Assembly: GCF_019798055.1 (NCBI RefSeq)
Contig: NZ_JAHOPH010000001.1
Coordinates: 186,001 to 250,000 of the forward strand
Source: Salsipaludibacter albus
GTDB taxonomy: Bacteria > Actinomycetota > Nitriliruptoria > Nitriliruptorales > Nitriliruptoraceae
Length of the DNA: 64,000 nucleotides
Reading direction: 5' to 3'
Below the pieces are notes generated by a model. It made no database searches and was not told where the DNA came from. It saw nothing but the letters and a program-made list of their open reading frames with translations. Shown piece by piece: positions 35,742 to 45,220 of the stretch (position 1 is the first letter of the stretch; every line of letters begins with the position of its first letter). Made by a program: the position numbers and the translations under genes.

Positions 35742-37334
35742 CGCAGCCTCCACGCCGGTCGCCGCCGCGACCGTGACCAGGTCACGACCGTGCGGGGTGG
35801 CGAACAGGCGCTCGAAGCCGGCCGTCCGCACCGCCGGCACGTGGTGGAACAGTCCCCCACCGTCATTGTCCACCACGACCAGGGTCAGCGGCACGGTCGC
35901 GGGATCGTCGACCAGCAGGCCGTTGTGGTCGTGGAGGAACGACAGGTCGCCGGCCACTGCGACCGTCGGCCCCGACGCCACCGCCACCCCGACGGCGGTG
36001 GACGTGAAGCCGTCGATCCCCGCCACGCCACGGTTGGCGTGCACGCGGGCATCGGTGCGGGCGACCCAGGCGTCGAGGTCCCGGATCGGCAGCGACGACG
36101 CCACCACCAGGGGGCGTGACCCGGCAGCGACGGCCACCGAGCCCATCACGGCCGGGGCACTGGCCGCCGCGTCGCCGGAGCCGAGCACCTCCTCCACCAG
36201 TCCCGTGGCGACGTCCGCCGCACGGGTCCAGGCGGCCGTCCACCCCGGCGGAGGTGGCTCCGGTGCGGCGGCCAGCAGGCCGATGACGACGGCATCGGGG
36301 TCGGCCACCACCGCCGAGGTCGCCGCGCGGGACGGGTCCACCACGCCCGACGTGGTGACCTGGATCGTCTCGACGTCGGCGAGGTCGTGGTGCACCGGTC
36401 GGGCCAGGGTCGGCCGGCCCAGTCGCAGCACCACGTCCGGACGAGCATCGCCCGACAGCCAGCCCCCGGCGCCCAGCAACGCCGTGCCGTGGGTGAGGCC
36501 GACCCCGTGGCGCGGTCCCGCGGTGGGCTCCGCGACCACCGGCCAGCCACGCTCGCCGAGCGTGGCCAGGCCACCGATCGGGCGGGGCCCGTCGCCCGCC
36601 ACGACCAGGACACGCCGACCGGCCAGCCGTGCGGCGAGGTCCGACACGTCGACCTCGGCCGGCGGCGTCGACCAGGTGGTCCACGGACGTCCGCCCGCCC
36701 GGCCGGTCGCCGGATGCGGGTAGGCCTCGGTGCGACTGCGCCCGTCGTCCAGCCCGGGCACCGTCGGCTCGCGGAAGGCCACGTCGAGGTGCACCGGTCC
36801 GGCGGGGCCACCGGTTCCCGACGACCCGGATCCGGCGATCCCGGTGGCCGCCGCGACGGCACGATCCACCGTGGTGCGCCACGTCGCGGGCTCGCCGGCG
36901 TGACCGCCGGGCGCGGGCAGGTGCATCGCCCAGCGCAGCCGCTCCCCGAACAGGTCGGCCTGTCGGATCGTCTGGTTGGCGCCGACCTCGTGGAGCTCGA
37001 CCGGGCGATCGGCGGTCAGCAGCAGTAGTGGCACGCCGGCGGCGTCGGCCTCCACGACGGCCGGTGCGAGGTTCGCGACGGCGGTCCCCGACGTGGTCAC
37101 CACGGCGGCCGGGATCCCGGTCACCCGACCCACGCCCAGCGCCACGAACCCGACGGAGCGCTCGTCGTGGCGGACGTGGACGGTGAGCTCGTCGCGAGCC
37201 GCCACGGCCAGTGCCAGGGCGGTGCTGCGTGATCCCGGTGACACGACGACGTGGCGGACGCCCACCCGGACCAACTCGTCGACCAGCACCTCGGCATGGG
37301 CGGTCGAGGGGTTGCGCTCGGTCGGGGTGCTCAC
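35598..37334 (-). CDS. menD: 2-succinyl-5-enolpyruvyl-6-hydroxy-3-cyclohexene-1-carboxylate synthase
   Basis: 578 residues, thiamine-diphosphate enzyme joining 2-oxoglutarate to isochorismate. N-terminal VVSPGSRSTALALA and HDERSVGFVALG carry the catalytic glutamate, TTSGTAVANLAPAVVEA and LLLTADRPVELHEVGANQTI are family signatures, and GDLSFLHDHNGLL is the ThDP/Mg motif. The GTG start overlaps the menC stop (GTGA). Operon menA-menC-menD on the minus strand. Confidence 0.96.
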   Translation of the reverse strand: MSTPTERNPSTAHAEVLVDELVRVGVRHVVVSPGSRSTALALAVAARDELTVHVRHDERSVGFVALGVGRVTGIPAAVVTTSGTAVANLAPAVVEADAAGVPLLLLTADRPVELHEVGANQTIRQADLFGERLRWAMHLPAPGGHAGEPATWRTTVDRAVAAATGIAGSGSSGTGGPAGPVHLDVAFREPTVPGLDDGRSRTEAYPHPATGRAGGRPWTTWSTPPAEVDVSDLAARLAGRRVLVVAGDGPRPIGGLATLGERGWPVVAEPTAGPRHGVGLTHGTALLGAGGWLSGDARPDVVLRLGRPTLARPVHHDLADVETIQVTTSGVVDPSRAATSAVVADPDAVVIGLLAAAPEPPPPGWTAAWTRAADVATGLVEEVLGSGDAAASAPAVMGSVAVAAGSRPLVVASSLPIRDLDAWVARTDARVHANRGVAGIDGFTSTAVGVAVASGPTVAVAGDLSFLHDHNGLLVDDPATVPLTLVVVDNDGGGLFHHVPAVRTAGFERLFATPHGRDLVTVAAATGVEAASVAPGDLSAAVTRSDGGLRVLVVRTDRHADAAVRGDLARELAVRLGD

Positions 37335-38284
37335 GACGGCCTCGACAGGGCAGCGTCCGCCAGGCGGAGTTGCTCCAGCAGCTCGGCCATGGTCGCCGGG
37401 TCGGGCTGGTGGGTCTCGACCAGCGTCCGGGTCGGTGTGGCCACGCGCACCTCCATGGTCCCGTCGGTCGGCACCAGGGGCCGGTCGGTCAGGTCGGCGG
37501 CCAGCAGCAGGCCCGTGCCCAGCCCGCAGGCGTGGGGTAGCTCGGGCAGCGCCGCGGCGAGCGCGAGCCCGGCCGACAGCCCGATCGAGGTGTCGACGGC
37601 CGACGACACCACCGCGGGCACCCCCGCCGCCTCCGCGACCGCCAGGGCCCGGCGAACACCGCCCAGCGGTGCGACCTTGACGATCACCACGTCCACGTCG
37701 GCGCGTCGGGCAGCCTCGATGGGATCGTCGGCGAGCCGGATCGACTCGTCGGCGGCCACCGCGACGCCGGAGCGGCGACGCACCTCGGCCAGCTCTCCCA
37801 GCGTCGCGCAGGGCTGCTCGACGTACTCGAGGTCGTGGACGGCCAGCCGGGCCAGGGCATGCACGGCCGTCGGCACGTCCCACGCCCGGTTGGCGTCGAT
37901 CCGCAGCGCCACGTCGGGGCCGACCGCCGCCCGGACCGCCGCGAGCCGGTCGAGGTCCTGCGCCAGGTCCTGGCCGGGCTCGGCGACCTTGACCTTGACC
38001 GTGCGACAGCCGGCGTGACGCGCGATGCCCGCGGCCCGGTCGGGGTCGACCGCGGGGACGATCGCGTTGACGGGGACCTGCGTGCGCACGGCCGGCGGGA
38101 ACCCGTCCTCGGCCGCCTCCCGCGCCGCGGCGAGCCAGGTGGCGGTGATCGACGGCGGGTAGTCGGGGAAGGGGGCGAACTCACCCCACCCACTCGCGCC
38201 GTGCAGCAGCACGCCCTGGCGGTGGTCGACGCCACGGAAGCGGCTCCGCAGGGGGATGCGGAACGGGACGAGGTCGTCGATCAC
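37331..38284 (-). CDS. menC: o-Succinylbenzoate synthase
   Basis: 317 residues, enolase superfamily dehydratase. The catalytic lysine lies in TVKVKVAEPG, metal ligands are in RIDANRAWD, EYVEQP and AADES, and the second lysine is in VIVKVAPLGG. The substrate loop GWGEFAPFPDYP is at the N-terminal side. GTG start overlaps the menA stop by 4 bases (GTGA). Length and motif order are those of actinobacterial MenC. Confidence 0.95.
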   Translation of the reverse strand: MIDDLVPFRIPLRSRFRGVDHRQGVLLHGASGWGEFAPFPDYPPSITATWLAAAREAAEDGFPPAVRTQVPVNAIVPAVDPDRAAGIARHAGCRTVKVKVAEPGQDLAQDLDRLAAVRAAVGPDVALRIDANRAWDVPTAVHALARLAVHDLEYVEQPCATLGELAEVRRRSGVAVAADESIRLADDPIEAARRADVDVVIVKVAPLGGVRRALAVAEAAGVPAVVSSAVDTSIGLSAGLALAAALPELPHACGLGTGLLLAADLTDRPLVPTDGTMEVRVATPTRTLVETHQPDPATMAELLEQLRLADAALSRPS

Positions 38285-39228
38285 GAGGTGGCCCCGGCCG
38301 GTCCGAGCAGCAACCCGACCCCCAGCAGGACGGCGAACGCCAACTGGGTGCGCGCGGTCGTGCCGAGCGCGGCGACCAGCTCCGGTCCCGGGTCGGCCGT
38401 GCGGACGCGACGCACGGCCGGCAGGACCAGGGGAACGGTCAGGAATGGCAGCGCGATCCACGCGTCGGCCCGGACCGTCGCCAGGACGACGACCACCAGG
38501 TAGGCGGTGACCACGATGGCGAGGTAGAGCGACCGCGTGCGATCACGCCCGATCCGGACGGCGAGCGTGTCCTTGCCGGTGGCCCGGTCCGTGGGGATGT
38601 CCCGGAGGTTGTTGACGACCAGCAGGGCGACCGCGAACCCACCGACCGGCACCGCCACCACCACCGGCAGCCAGGTGAACGCCTCGTCCTGGACCCACGC
38701 CGAGCCGACGGTGGCGACCAGGCCGAAGAACACGAACACGACCACCTCGCCCAGGCCCCGCGAGGCGATGGGACGATCGCCGCCCGAGTACCCCAGCGTG
38801 GCGACCAGGGCCAGCGCACCGACCAGCAGGAGCTCCCAGCCGGCCAGCGCGGCCAACACGACGCCGACCACCGCGGCCGCGCCGAGCGTCGCCAGCATCG
38901 CCGTGCGCATCGCGGCCGGGCTGACCAGCCCCGAGCCGACACCGCGCAACGGGCCGACCCGGTCGGTCGTGTCGATCCCGGCGACCCCGTCGAAGTAGTC
39001 GTTGGCGAAGTTGACGGCGACCTGCAGCAGCAGCGCGACCGACGCGGCCAGGAGCATGCGCACCCAGGACGGGGCGGGACCGTCGCCGGCCGCCCACGAC
39101 TGGGCGGTGGCGCTGGCCGCGGTGCCGACCAGCACGGGCGCGACCGCGGCGGGCAGGGTGCGCAGGCGCACGGCCTCCCGCCACGCGGTCGCGGGCGTGG
39201 CGTCGGTCGGGAGCGGGCCGGCATGCAC
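38281..39228 (-). CDS. menA: 1,4-Dihydroxy-2-naphthoate polyprenyltransferase
   Basis: 315 residues, integral membrane UbiA family enzyme with eight to nine helices. First Asp-rich motif NFANDYFDGVAGID and second NNLRDIPTDRATGKDTLAVR bind the Mg-polyprenyl diphosphate. Adds the polyprenyl chain made by the synthase at 9458. GTG start at 39228, an ATG four bases inside being out of frame. First gene of menA-menC-menD; divergent from the P450. Confidence 0.95.
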   Translation of the reverse strand: MHAGPLPTDATPATAWREAVRLRTLPAAVAPVLVGTAASATAQSWAAGDGPAPSWVRMLLAASVALLLQVAVNFANDYFDGVAGIDTTDRVGPLRGVGSGLVSPAAMRTAMLATLGAAAVVGVVLAALAGWELLLVGALALVATLGYSGGDRPIASRGLGEVVVFVFFGLVATVGSAWVQDEAFTWLPVVVAVPVGGFAVALLVVNNLRDIPTDRATGKDTLAVRIGRDRTRSLYLAIVVTAYLVVVVLATVRADAWIALPFLTVPLVLPAVRRVRTADPGPELVAALGTTARTQLAFAVLLGVGLLLGPAGATS

Positions 39229-39314
39229 GTCGCGAAGGTACGCGACGACCGGTCGCCGGCCGGCCGTGACTCGGTGGCCGACCCCCGTCCCGGCCGGCCG
39301 CGGGAGGAGGTGGC

Positions 39315-40688
39315 GTGGACGTAGGCTGGAGGTGGATCGACGGGACGGACGGGACCATCGACACGCTGACGACGCAGTTCCACGGCCTGGTGCGCGACAG
39401 CGCCCGCATGGTGGCGTTCGCAGCGATGCGACGGCGGGGCGGGCTGGTCGGGGAGCTGTTCGACCGTGCGAGCCTCGTCGACCCGTACCCGATGTACGAG
39501 CGGATCCGGACCACGGGCCGCGTGCTGCACACGCCGCTGGGCCACATGACCTCCCACCACGACCTGTGCGACACGATCGCCCGGCGCCCGTCGACCACCA
39601 CGGGGACGGCCGTCCGCCGGGACACCATCGGTGGGGCCTCCCGGGTCCAGCGGTGGCTCTTCTCGCAGCCCGACCGCACCGGGCTGGTGGACCCGCTGGG
39701 TCCCCAGTCGATGATCGGGGTGGACGGCACCGACCACGCGCGCCTGCGTCGCCTGGTCAGCAGGGCCTTCACGCCGGCGTCGATCGAGGCGCTCCGGCCC
39801 CGGCTCGGCTCGATCGCCCGCGACCTGGCGGCCGACCTGCCCACCGACGAACCGTTCGACCTGATGGACCGCTTCGCCAACGTGCTGCCCGTCCTGGCCA
39901 TCTGCGAGGTGCTGGGGATCCCCGAGGCCGACCATCGGCGTTTCAAGGCCTGGGGCAGCGCGCTGGCCGTCGACCTCGACGCGGCGGCGCTCGCCCACCG
40001 GCAACGTGCCGGGACCCGGGCCCTGCGCGAGCTCGGGGACTACCTCGCCGACCTGGTGGCGGCCCGCCGTCGCGACCCCGGCGACGACCTGGTGTCGGCC
40101 CTGGTCGCGGTCGAGGAGGACGGCGACCAGCTGACCGATCGCGAGCTGCTCGCCACGTGCATGCTGTTGCTGCTGGCCGGCTTCGAGACCACCGTCAACC
40201 TGCTCGGCAACGGGACCGCGGCGATGCTGGCCGCACCCGACCAGCTGGACTGGCTGCGCGGTGACCTCGGCCGGCTCCCGGGGGCCGTGGAGGAGCTGCT
40301 CCGTTTCGACGCCCCGGTGCAGATGGTCGTGCGGATCGTCGGCGAGCCCATGGACGTCCCGGTGGTCGACGAGCACGGCGGCGACGTCGGCACGTTGCCC
40401 GCCGGGGCCCCGGTCGTGCTGCAGCTCGCCGGGGCCAACCGTGACCCGGCGGTGTTCGACGACCCGGACCACCTCGACCTGTCCCGCCCGAACGCCCGGC
40501 GCCACCTGGCATTCGCCAGCGGCCCGCACTACTGCCTCGGCGCGGCGCTGGCACGCCTGGAGGGCGAGGTCGGGTTCGCCGCCCTGCTCGAACGGCTCGG
40601 CACGATGCGAGCGGCCGGCACCCCGACCCGGCGCAGCAGCTTCGTCCTGCGTGGGTTCCAGACCCTGCCGGTGACGGGCGACGGGTGA
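39315..40688 (+). CDS. Cytochrome P450
   Basis: 457 residues. Oxygen-binding I-helix LLLAGFETTVN, K-helix ExxR in EELLRF, and the haem-binding loop FASGPHYCLGAALAR with Cys407 as the thiolate ligand. Bacterial soluble type, CYP family not assignable by eye. GTG start with GGAGG 4 bases upstream. Its stop overlaps menE by 4 bases (GTGA), so the two are co-translated. In M. tuberculosis CYP128 hydroxylates menaquinone; a menaquinone- or precursor-modifying role is therefore possible but inferred. No ferredoxin gene directly adjoins. Confidence 0.9.
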   Translation: MDVGWRWIDGTDGTIDTLTTQFHGLVRDSARMVAFAAMRRRGGLVGELFDRASLVDPYPMYERIRTTGRVLHTPLGHMTSHHDLCDTIARRPSTTTGTAVRRDTIGGASRVQRWLFSQPDRTGLVDPLGPQSMIGVDGTDHARLRRLVSRAFTPASIEALRPRLGSIARDLAADLPTDEPFDLMDRFANVLPVLAICEVLGIPEADHRRFKAWGSALAVDLDAAALAHRQRAGTRALRELGDYLADLVAARRRDPGDDLVSALVAVEEDGDQLTDRELLATCMLLLLAGFETTVNLLGNGTAAMLAAPDQLDWLRGDLGRLPGAVEELLRFDAPVQMVVRIVGEPMDVPVVDEHGGDVGTLPAGAPVVLQLAGANRDPAVFDDPDHLDLSRPNARRHLAFASGPHYCLGAALARLEGEVGFAALLERLGTMRAAGTPTRRSSFVLRGFQTLPVTGDG

Positions 40689-41848
40689 CCCGGGTCGAGC
40701 TGTTCCGGCAGGCCGACCGGTCCGTGGAGGCGGAGCACATCCTGCGGGCGTGGGACGAGGGCCATGCCACCTGGGTCGTGGACCCGGTGGCGTCGGTCGA
40801 CCCACTGGCCGACCTGGTCGACGCATGGGTCGGCCCCGAGACCGTGGAACGGCTCGTGACGTCCGGTGCGGCGACGGTCGACCTCGACGTCCCGGACGAC
40901 ACCGCCACCGTCGTGACGTCGTCGGGCACGACCGGCACCCCCAAGGTCCTGCCCCTGACCACGGCCGCGCTGGACGCGTCGGCCGACGGTGCGCACGCCC
41001 ACCTGGACGTGACCGACCGGGACCGCTGGTTGCTCGCCCTCCCGCTGCACCACGTCGCCGGCCAGAGCGTCCTGTGGCGCAGTCGACGTCTCGGGACCAC
41101 GGCCATGGTCCAACCCCGGCTGGACGTCCACGCGGCGGCAGCTGCCGGGGTCACGGTGGCCTCGCTGGTCCCGACCCAACTGCGTCGCATGGTCGACGCC
41201 GACCTCCACCTCGACGCGACGGTCCTGCTGGGCGGTGGCGCGGTCTCGCCCGCGCTCCTGGACGACGTGGCCGCGGGTGGCCACGTCCGTCGGGTCGTGC
41301 GCTCCTACGGGCTGACCGAGACGGCGGGTGGCTGCGTCTACGACGGCGTGGCGTTCCCGGGCGTCGAGGTGGCGGCGCCGGCAGGCCGGCTCCGGATCCG
41401 CGGTCCGGTGCTGGCCGCGGGTCGGCTGGGCCCGACCGGCCTGGTCCCGATCACCGACGACGAGGGCTGGCTGGTGACCAACGACCTGGGGGCGGTCGAC
41501 GGCGGCGTCGTGTCGGTGGTCGGGCGGGTCGACGACGTGGTCGTCACGGGGGGCGTGAACGTCGCCCCGGCCGCGGTCGAGGTGGTGTTGGAGGACGATC
41601 CCGCCGTGTCCCGGGCCGGCGTCGTGGGGCTGCACGACGAGGCGTGGGGCCAGCGGGTGGTGGCCGCCGTCGTGCCGCACGGGGGACGCACGCCGCAGGT
41701 CGACGCGCTGCGGGAGCGGGTCCGACACCAGCTCGGGGCGGCGGCGGTCCCCAAGGAGGTCCGGATCGTCGCGGACCTCCCCCTGTCCGCGCTCGGCAAG
41801 GTGCAGCGCGACCGCCTGCACGACCGGCTGGCACGTCCCGCGGGCTGA
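40685..41848 (+). CDS. menE: o-Succinylbenzoate-CoA ligase (AMP-forming)
   Basis: 387 residues, short form usual for actinobacterial MenE. AMP-binding motif TVVTSSGTTGTPKVLPLT, then SYGLTETAGG, a hinge VGRVDDVVVTGGVNVAPAAVE and a C-terminal catalytic lysine in LSALGKVQRDRL. GTG start overlaps the P450 stop. menB and a MenH/MenI-type gene are not in the window. Confidence 0.88.
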   Translation: MTRVELFRQADRSVEAEHILRAWDEGHATWVVDPVASVDPLADLVDAWVGPETVERLVTSGAATVDLDVPDDTATVVTSSGTTGTPKVLPLTTAALDASADGAHAHLDVTDRDRWLLALPLHHVAGQSVLWRSRRLGTTAMVQPRLDVHAAAAAGVTVASLVPTQLRRMVDADLHLDATVLLGGGAVSPALLDDVAAGGHVRRVVRSYGLTETAGGCVYDGVAFPGVEVAAPAGRLRIRGPVLAAGRLGPTGLVPITDDEGWLVTNDLGAVDGGVVSVVGRVDDVVVTGGVNVAPAAVEVVLEDDPAVSRAGVVGLHDEAWGQRVVAAVVPHGGRTPQVDALRERVRHQLGAAAVPKEVRIVADLPLSALGKVQRDRLHDRLARPAG

Positions 41849-41998
41849 CGCCACCCGCGTGACCACGAGCCGGTCCGGGACCCGCGTCGTTGGTCCCTCC
41901 CACACCGGGCAGGTCGGCACGTTCGGTGTCGCGGCTTGCTCGGCGATGCTGGACGCCGATGCCGGACACCGGGTCCGGAGCGACCGGGAGGAACCGCC

Positions 41999-42565
41999 AT
42001 GCACGTGTTGGTGACAGCTGCCTCACGCTACGGGTCGACGGCCGAGATCGCCGCGGCGATCCGGGGCCACCTCGTCGACCGCGGCCTGGACGCCTCGTTG
42101 CTCGACGCCGACCGCGTCACGACCCTGCAGCCCTACGACGCGGTGGTCCTGGGCAGTGCCGTGTACGCCGGACGCTGGACGAAGCCGGCGCGCGAGCTGG
42201 TCGAGCGTGTCGCCGACCAGTGGTCCGACTGCCCCGTCTGGTTGTTCTCGTCGGGCCCGGTCGGTGATCCGCCCAAGCCGGACGACGACACGGTGGACGT
42301 CGCGGAGACCATGGAGGCGACGGGAGCGCGTGGCCACGTCGTCCTGCCGGGCCGGGTCGATCGCAGCCTGTTGGGCTTCGGCGAGCGCGCGATCGTGCGG
42401 GCACTGCACGTCCCCGACGGGGACTTCCGCGACTGGGCGGCGGTCGAGGACTTCGCCCGGACGGTGGCCGAGTCGCTCCACGCCGGCGAGCCGTCGGACG
42501 CCGACGTCGACGCCGACGGCGCGATCCCTGAACGACCCGTCGCCCCCCGTGCCCGACCGTCGTGA
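41999..42565 (+). CDS. Flavodoxin domain protein, HemG-like
   Basis: 188 residues. N-terminal FMN phosphate loop TAASRYGSTAEIA, then YDAVVLGSAVYAGRWTKPA and VWLFSSGPVGD, the pattern of the flavodoxin group that includes menaquinone-linked protoporphyrinogen oxidase (HemG). Since haem genes are nearby and no HemG/HemY gene is present, that function is possible but unproven. A Pro/Asp-rich tail of about 30 residues follows. ATG with GGAGG 7 bases upstream. Stands alone. Confidence 0.75.
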   Translation: MHVLVTAASRYGSTAEIAAAIRGHLVDRGLDASLLDADRVTTLQPYDAVVLGSAVYAGRWTKPARELVERVADQWSDCPVWLFSSGPVGDPPKPDDDTVDVAETMEATGARGHVVLPGRVDRSLLGFGERAIVRALHVPDGDFRDWAAVEDFARTVAESLHAGEPSDADVDADGAIPERPVAPRARPS

Positions 42566-42659
42566 CACCGGGTCGGTCGGCGGTGGGCGCCGGGTCCTTC
42601 GCCTCCGGACGTGGCCGCCGCGGGGGCGGACAATCGAGGGGTCGACACAGGAGACGAGC

Positions 42660-43409
42660 ATGGGCACCTCGGGCATGACCAGGGGACGGATCGTCGCGCT
42701 CGTCACCGGCTGCGTCCTGGCCCTGCCGGGGCTGGGGATGCTGTTCGGAGGTGCTGGGCTGCTGGTGGTCACCGCCGCACCGGGCGAAGACGGGTTCGCC
42801 ACGTCGACCGTGTCGATGTCGTCACCACGCGCGGCGATCACCTCCGACGAGGTGACGTTCCACCTCGACGCGGCCGCCCCGGACTGGCTCGCGGACGTGT
42901 TCCGGACCGACGTGCGCATGGACGTCGTGACGTCGGATCCCGACGCGTTCGTCGGCGTCGGACCGACCGACGACGTCGAAGCCTGGCTCGACGGCGCGGC
43001 GGTGGACCACGTGACCAACCTCACCGGCGGGGAGGTCGTGGTGACCCCGGGGACGGACGGAACCGCGACCATCGCATCGCCCCTGGAGCAGGACTTCTGG
43101 GTCGCGTCCACCACGACCGCCGGGGACGGGTTCGACTGGACCGTGACCGACGGTCGCTGGACCGTCGTGGCGGCGACCACGGACGGCCAGCCGGGGATCG
43201 ACGGCGTGCTGGACGTCGGGGTGCGCACGGCCTTCCTGCGGCCGCTGGCGACCTTCCTGACCGTGGCCGGGGCGCTGGTCGGCCTCGGAGCCCTGGGCCT
43301 GGTCCTGGGCGCGATCCTGGGCGGCCGTGGCCGGCCACCCCAGCCCCCTGACCACCACCTGCCACCGGTTCGGGACGACGAGGTGGTCCGCGTGCCGGCG
43401 ATCCGCTGA
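42660..43409 (+). CDS. Conserved-looking membrane protein of unknown function
   Basis: 249 residues. Hydrophobic helix near 9-40, an extracytoplasmic Asp/Thr/Val-rich beta-like region (about 45-190), a second helix pair near 195-235, and a Pro-rich end. No enzyme motif seen. AGGAG is 6 bases upstream of the ATG. The layout (TM, beta-rich domain, TM) suggests an exported-domain protein; the function is not recognised. Confidence 0.6.
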   Translation: MGTSGMTRGRIVALVTGCVLALPGLGMLFGGAGLLVVTAAPGEDGFATSTVSMSSPRAAITSDEVTFHLDAAAPDWLADVFRTDVRMDVVTSDPDAFVGVGPTDDVEAWLDGAAVDHVTNLTGGEVVVTPGTDGTATIASPLEQDFWVASTTTAGDGFDWTVTDGRWTVVAATTDGQPGIDGVLDVGVRTAFLRPLATFLTVAGALVGLGALGLVLGAILGGRGRPPQPPDHHLPPVRDDEVVRVPAIR

Positions 43410-43438
43410 AGCTGCGGCCCGACGAGCCGGAGGACCCG

Positions 43439-43846
43439 ATGGACACCACCGCCACCGAACGCGTCGAGATCGTGCTCGAGGACGTCGCGACGACCTCGCC
43501 CTGGCGTCGGATCGCCACGACCCTGGGCGGTACCCAGGGCACCCAGTTCCTCCGCTTCGTGGCCCGACGTCAGGACGGGTCGGTCGGTGGCGCCATCGGG
43601 GCCGGCACCGACCGCGACGTGCGCGTGTCAGGCTCGTTCCCGGTCATGGCCCTGCAGCGCCGCGACGAGCTCGACGCGGACGAGGCCTGGGGCGGCGAGG
43701 TCCGGGACCGCTTCGACGAACTCCACGCGCAGTTGCTGCAGGACGGCTGGCGGCCCGAGGGTCGCGGCGACCAGTGGTGGTCCCTGGTGCTGCGCCGACC
43801 CGCCCCCGGTGCGGCGCCCGACGAGGGAGTGGTCGCCACCGACTGA
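43439..43846 (+). CDS. Hypothetical protein
   Basis: 135 residues, no transmembrane segment. Composition is that of a small soluble protein with a C-terminal QQLLQDGWRPEGRGDQWWSLVLRR-like ending (Trp-rich; typical of short actinobacterial proteins with no assigned role). ATG start 29 bases after the preceding gene, so possibly co-transcribed with it. Unrecognised. Confidence 0.55.
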   Translation: MDTTATERVEIVLEDVATTSPWRRIATTLGGTQGTQFLRFVARRQDGSVGGAIGAGTDRDVRVSGSFPVMALQRRDELDADEAWGGEVRDRFDELHAQLLQDGWRPEGRGDQWWSLVLRRPAPGAAPDEGVVATD

Positions 43847-43977
43847 CCGGTCCGACCGCCGCCACGACAGGACCTTCGGCCTGCACGGCCACCGCCGGTC
43901 GGCCGCAGTCAGGGGCGGCCGGGCGCGGCACCATCATGGCTGGGATCGGCCCGGCCACCGACCCCCGGGAGGCCGCC

Positions 43978-44181
43978 ATGCCAGCCGTCGAGACCCTTCG
44001 CCGCGGCGCCTCGCCCGACGACGTTGCGATCCCGCCCAACCGCAACCTGCAGTCCGGGCACCCCGGGCCACACGCGCTGGAGTGCATCCACCACGGGCCC
44101 GTCGAGCCCCCGCACGCCGCGGATCCACCGCGGCGGTCCACTCACGAGGTCAGCCGATCTCGAGGACGGCCGCACCGGTGA
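43978..44181 (+). CDS. Possible small ORF of unknown function
   Basis: 67 codons, beginning [25 protein letters not shown] lies 5 bases before the ATG, a strong ribosome site. The 3' part overlaps the end of the alcohol dehydrogenase gene (antisense), and codon usage is not decisive. No motif. Could be noise. Confidence 0.3.
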   Translation: MPAVETLRRGASPDDVAIPPNRNLQSGHPGPHALECIHHGPVEPPHAADPPRRSTHEVSRSRGRPHR

Positions 44182-45151
44182 ACCGGTCGGCTGCCAGGTC
44201 GGCCAGCGCCTGGTCGGCAGCCTGCAGTGGGTACGGCCGCACGGTCGAGCGGACGCCGAGTCGCTCGGCCAGCACCAGGAACTCGGCGGCGTCGGCCCGG
44301 GTGTTGGCGGTCACGCTCACGACCCGACGCTCCTGGAACAGGTGGCGCTGGTAGTCCAGGGACGGGACGTCGCTGAGGTGGATGCCCGCGATGGCCAGGG
44401 TCCCCCCACGGTCGAGCGCGGCCAGGGCCTCGGGCACGGTCTCGCCGGCCGGGGCGAAGGTGATCGCCGCATCCAGCGGCACCGGTGGGGACTCCCCCGG
44501 ACGTCCCGTCCAGGCCGCCCCGAGCTCCTCGGCCAGGGCCAGCGAGGCCGGCGACCGGCTGACGACGTGGACCTCGACGCCACTGGCGAGCGCCAGCTGC
44601 GCGGTCAGGTGGGCCGATCCCCCGAACCCCCAGATCCCCAGCCGCCCTCCCGGCCGGACCTCGGCCCGTTTCCAGGCGCGGTAGCCAATGATGCCGGCGC
44701 ACAGCAGCGGTGCGAGCTGCAGGTCGTCGATGCCGTCGGGCAGGGGGTGCGCGAAGGCCTCCGGCACGGTCGTCAGTTCGGCGTAGCCGCCGTCGTGGGT
44801 CCATCCGGTGAAGGTCGGTTCGAGGCAGAGGTTCTCGTCGCCGCGCCGACAGAACCGGCAGCGACCGCAGGTGGAACGCAGCCACGCCACCCCGATCCGG
44901 TCCCCGACCGCGAAGCGCGTCGCCCCGTCACCACGGCCGACGACCTCGCCGACCACCTCGTGGCCCGGGACGATCCCGCGCCGACGCACCGCGAGGTCTC
45001 CCTCGGCGACGTGCAGGTCGGTCCGGCACACCCCACAGGCACGCACCGCGACCAGCACCTCCCCCGGCCCCGGCTGCGGATCCTCGCGCGTGCCGAACTC
45101 CAGTGGCCGGTCCTCGATCGGCCCCGGCTCGCGAACCCACCATGCCCGCAT
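44150..45151 (-). CDS. Zinc-dependent alcohol dehydrogenase family protein
   Basis: 333 residues, MDR fold. Catalytic zinc ligands in [10 protein letters not shown] and PGHEVVGEV, structural zinc loop [15 protein letters not shown], then the Rossmann region [17 protein letters not shown]. This is an alcohol/aldehyde dehydrogenase of AdhA type, possibly alkanal- or alditol-active. Start at 45151 (ATG) with further hydrophilic N-terminus. Downstream of, but on the same strand as, the ccs genes; the 69-base gap leaves operon membership open. Confidence 0.88.
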   Translation of the reverse strand: MRAWWVREPGPIEDRPLEFGTREDPQPGPGEVLVAVRACGVCRTDLHVAEGDLAVRRRGIVPGHEVVGEVVGRGDGATRFAVGDRIGVAWLRSTCGRCRFCRRGDENLCLEPTFTGWTHDGGYAELTTVPEAFAHPLPDGIDDLQLAPLLCAGIIGYRAWKRAEVRPGGRLGIWGFGGSAHLTAQLALASGVEVHVVSRSPASLALAEELGAAWTGRPGESPPVPLDAAITFAPAGETVPEALAALDRGGTLAIAGIHLSDVPSLDYQRHLFQERRVVSVTANTRADAAEFLVLAERLGVRSTVRPYPLQAADQALADLAADRFTGAAVLEIG

Positions 45152-45220
45152 CGTGCCACCTCCCGTCGACCCGCATCCACCCCGGTCGTCTCCGGAGCCA
45201 GTGGCGGTGGCCGGACGGGC

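Noticed and set aside
41999-42565. Firm assignment of the flavodoxin as HemG
   Set aside because: The fold fits, but similar flavodoxins have other roles and it is not in the hem operon.
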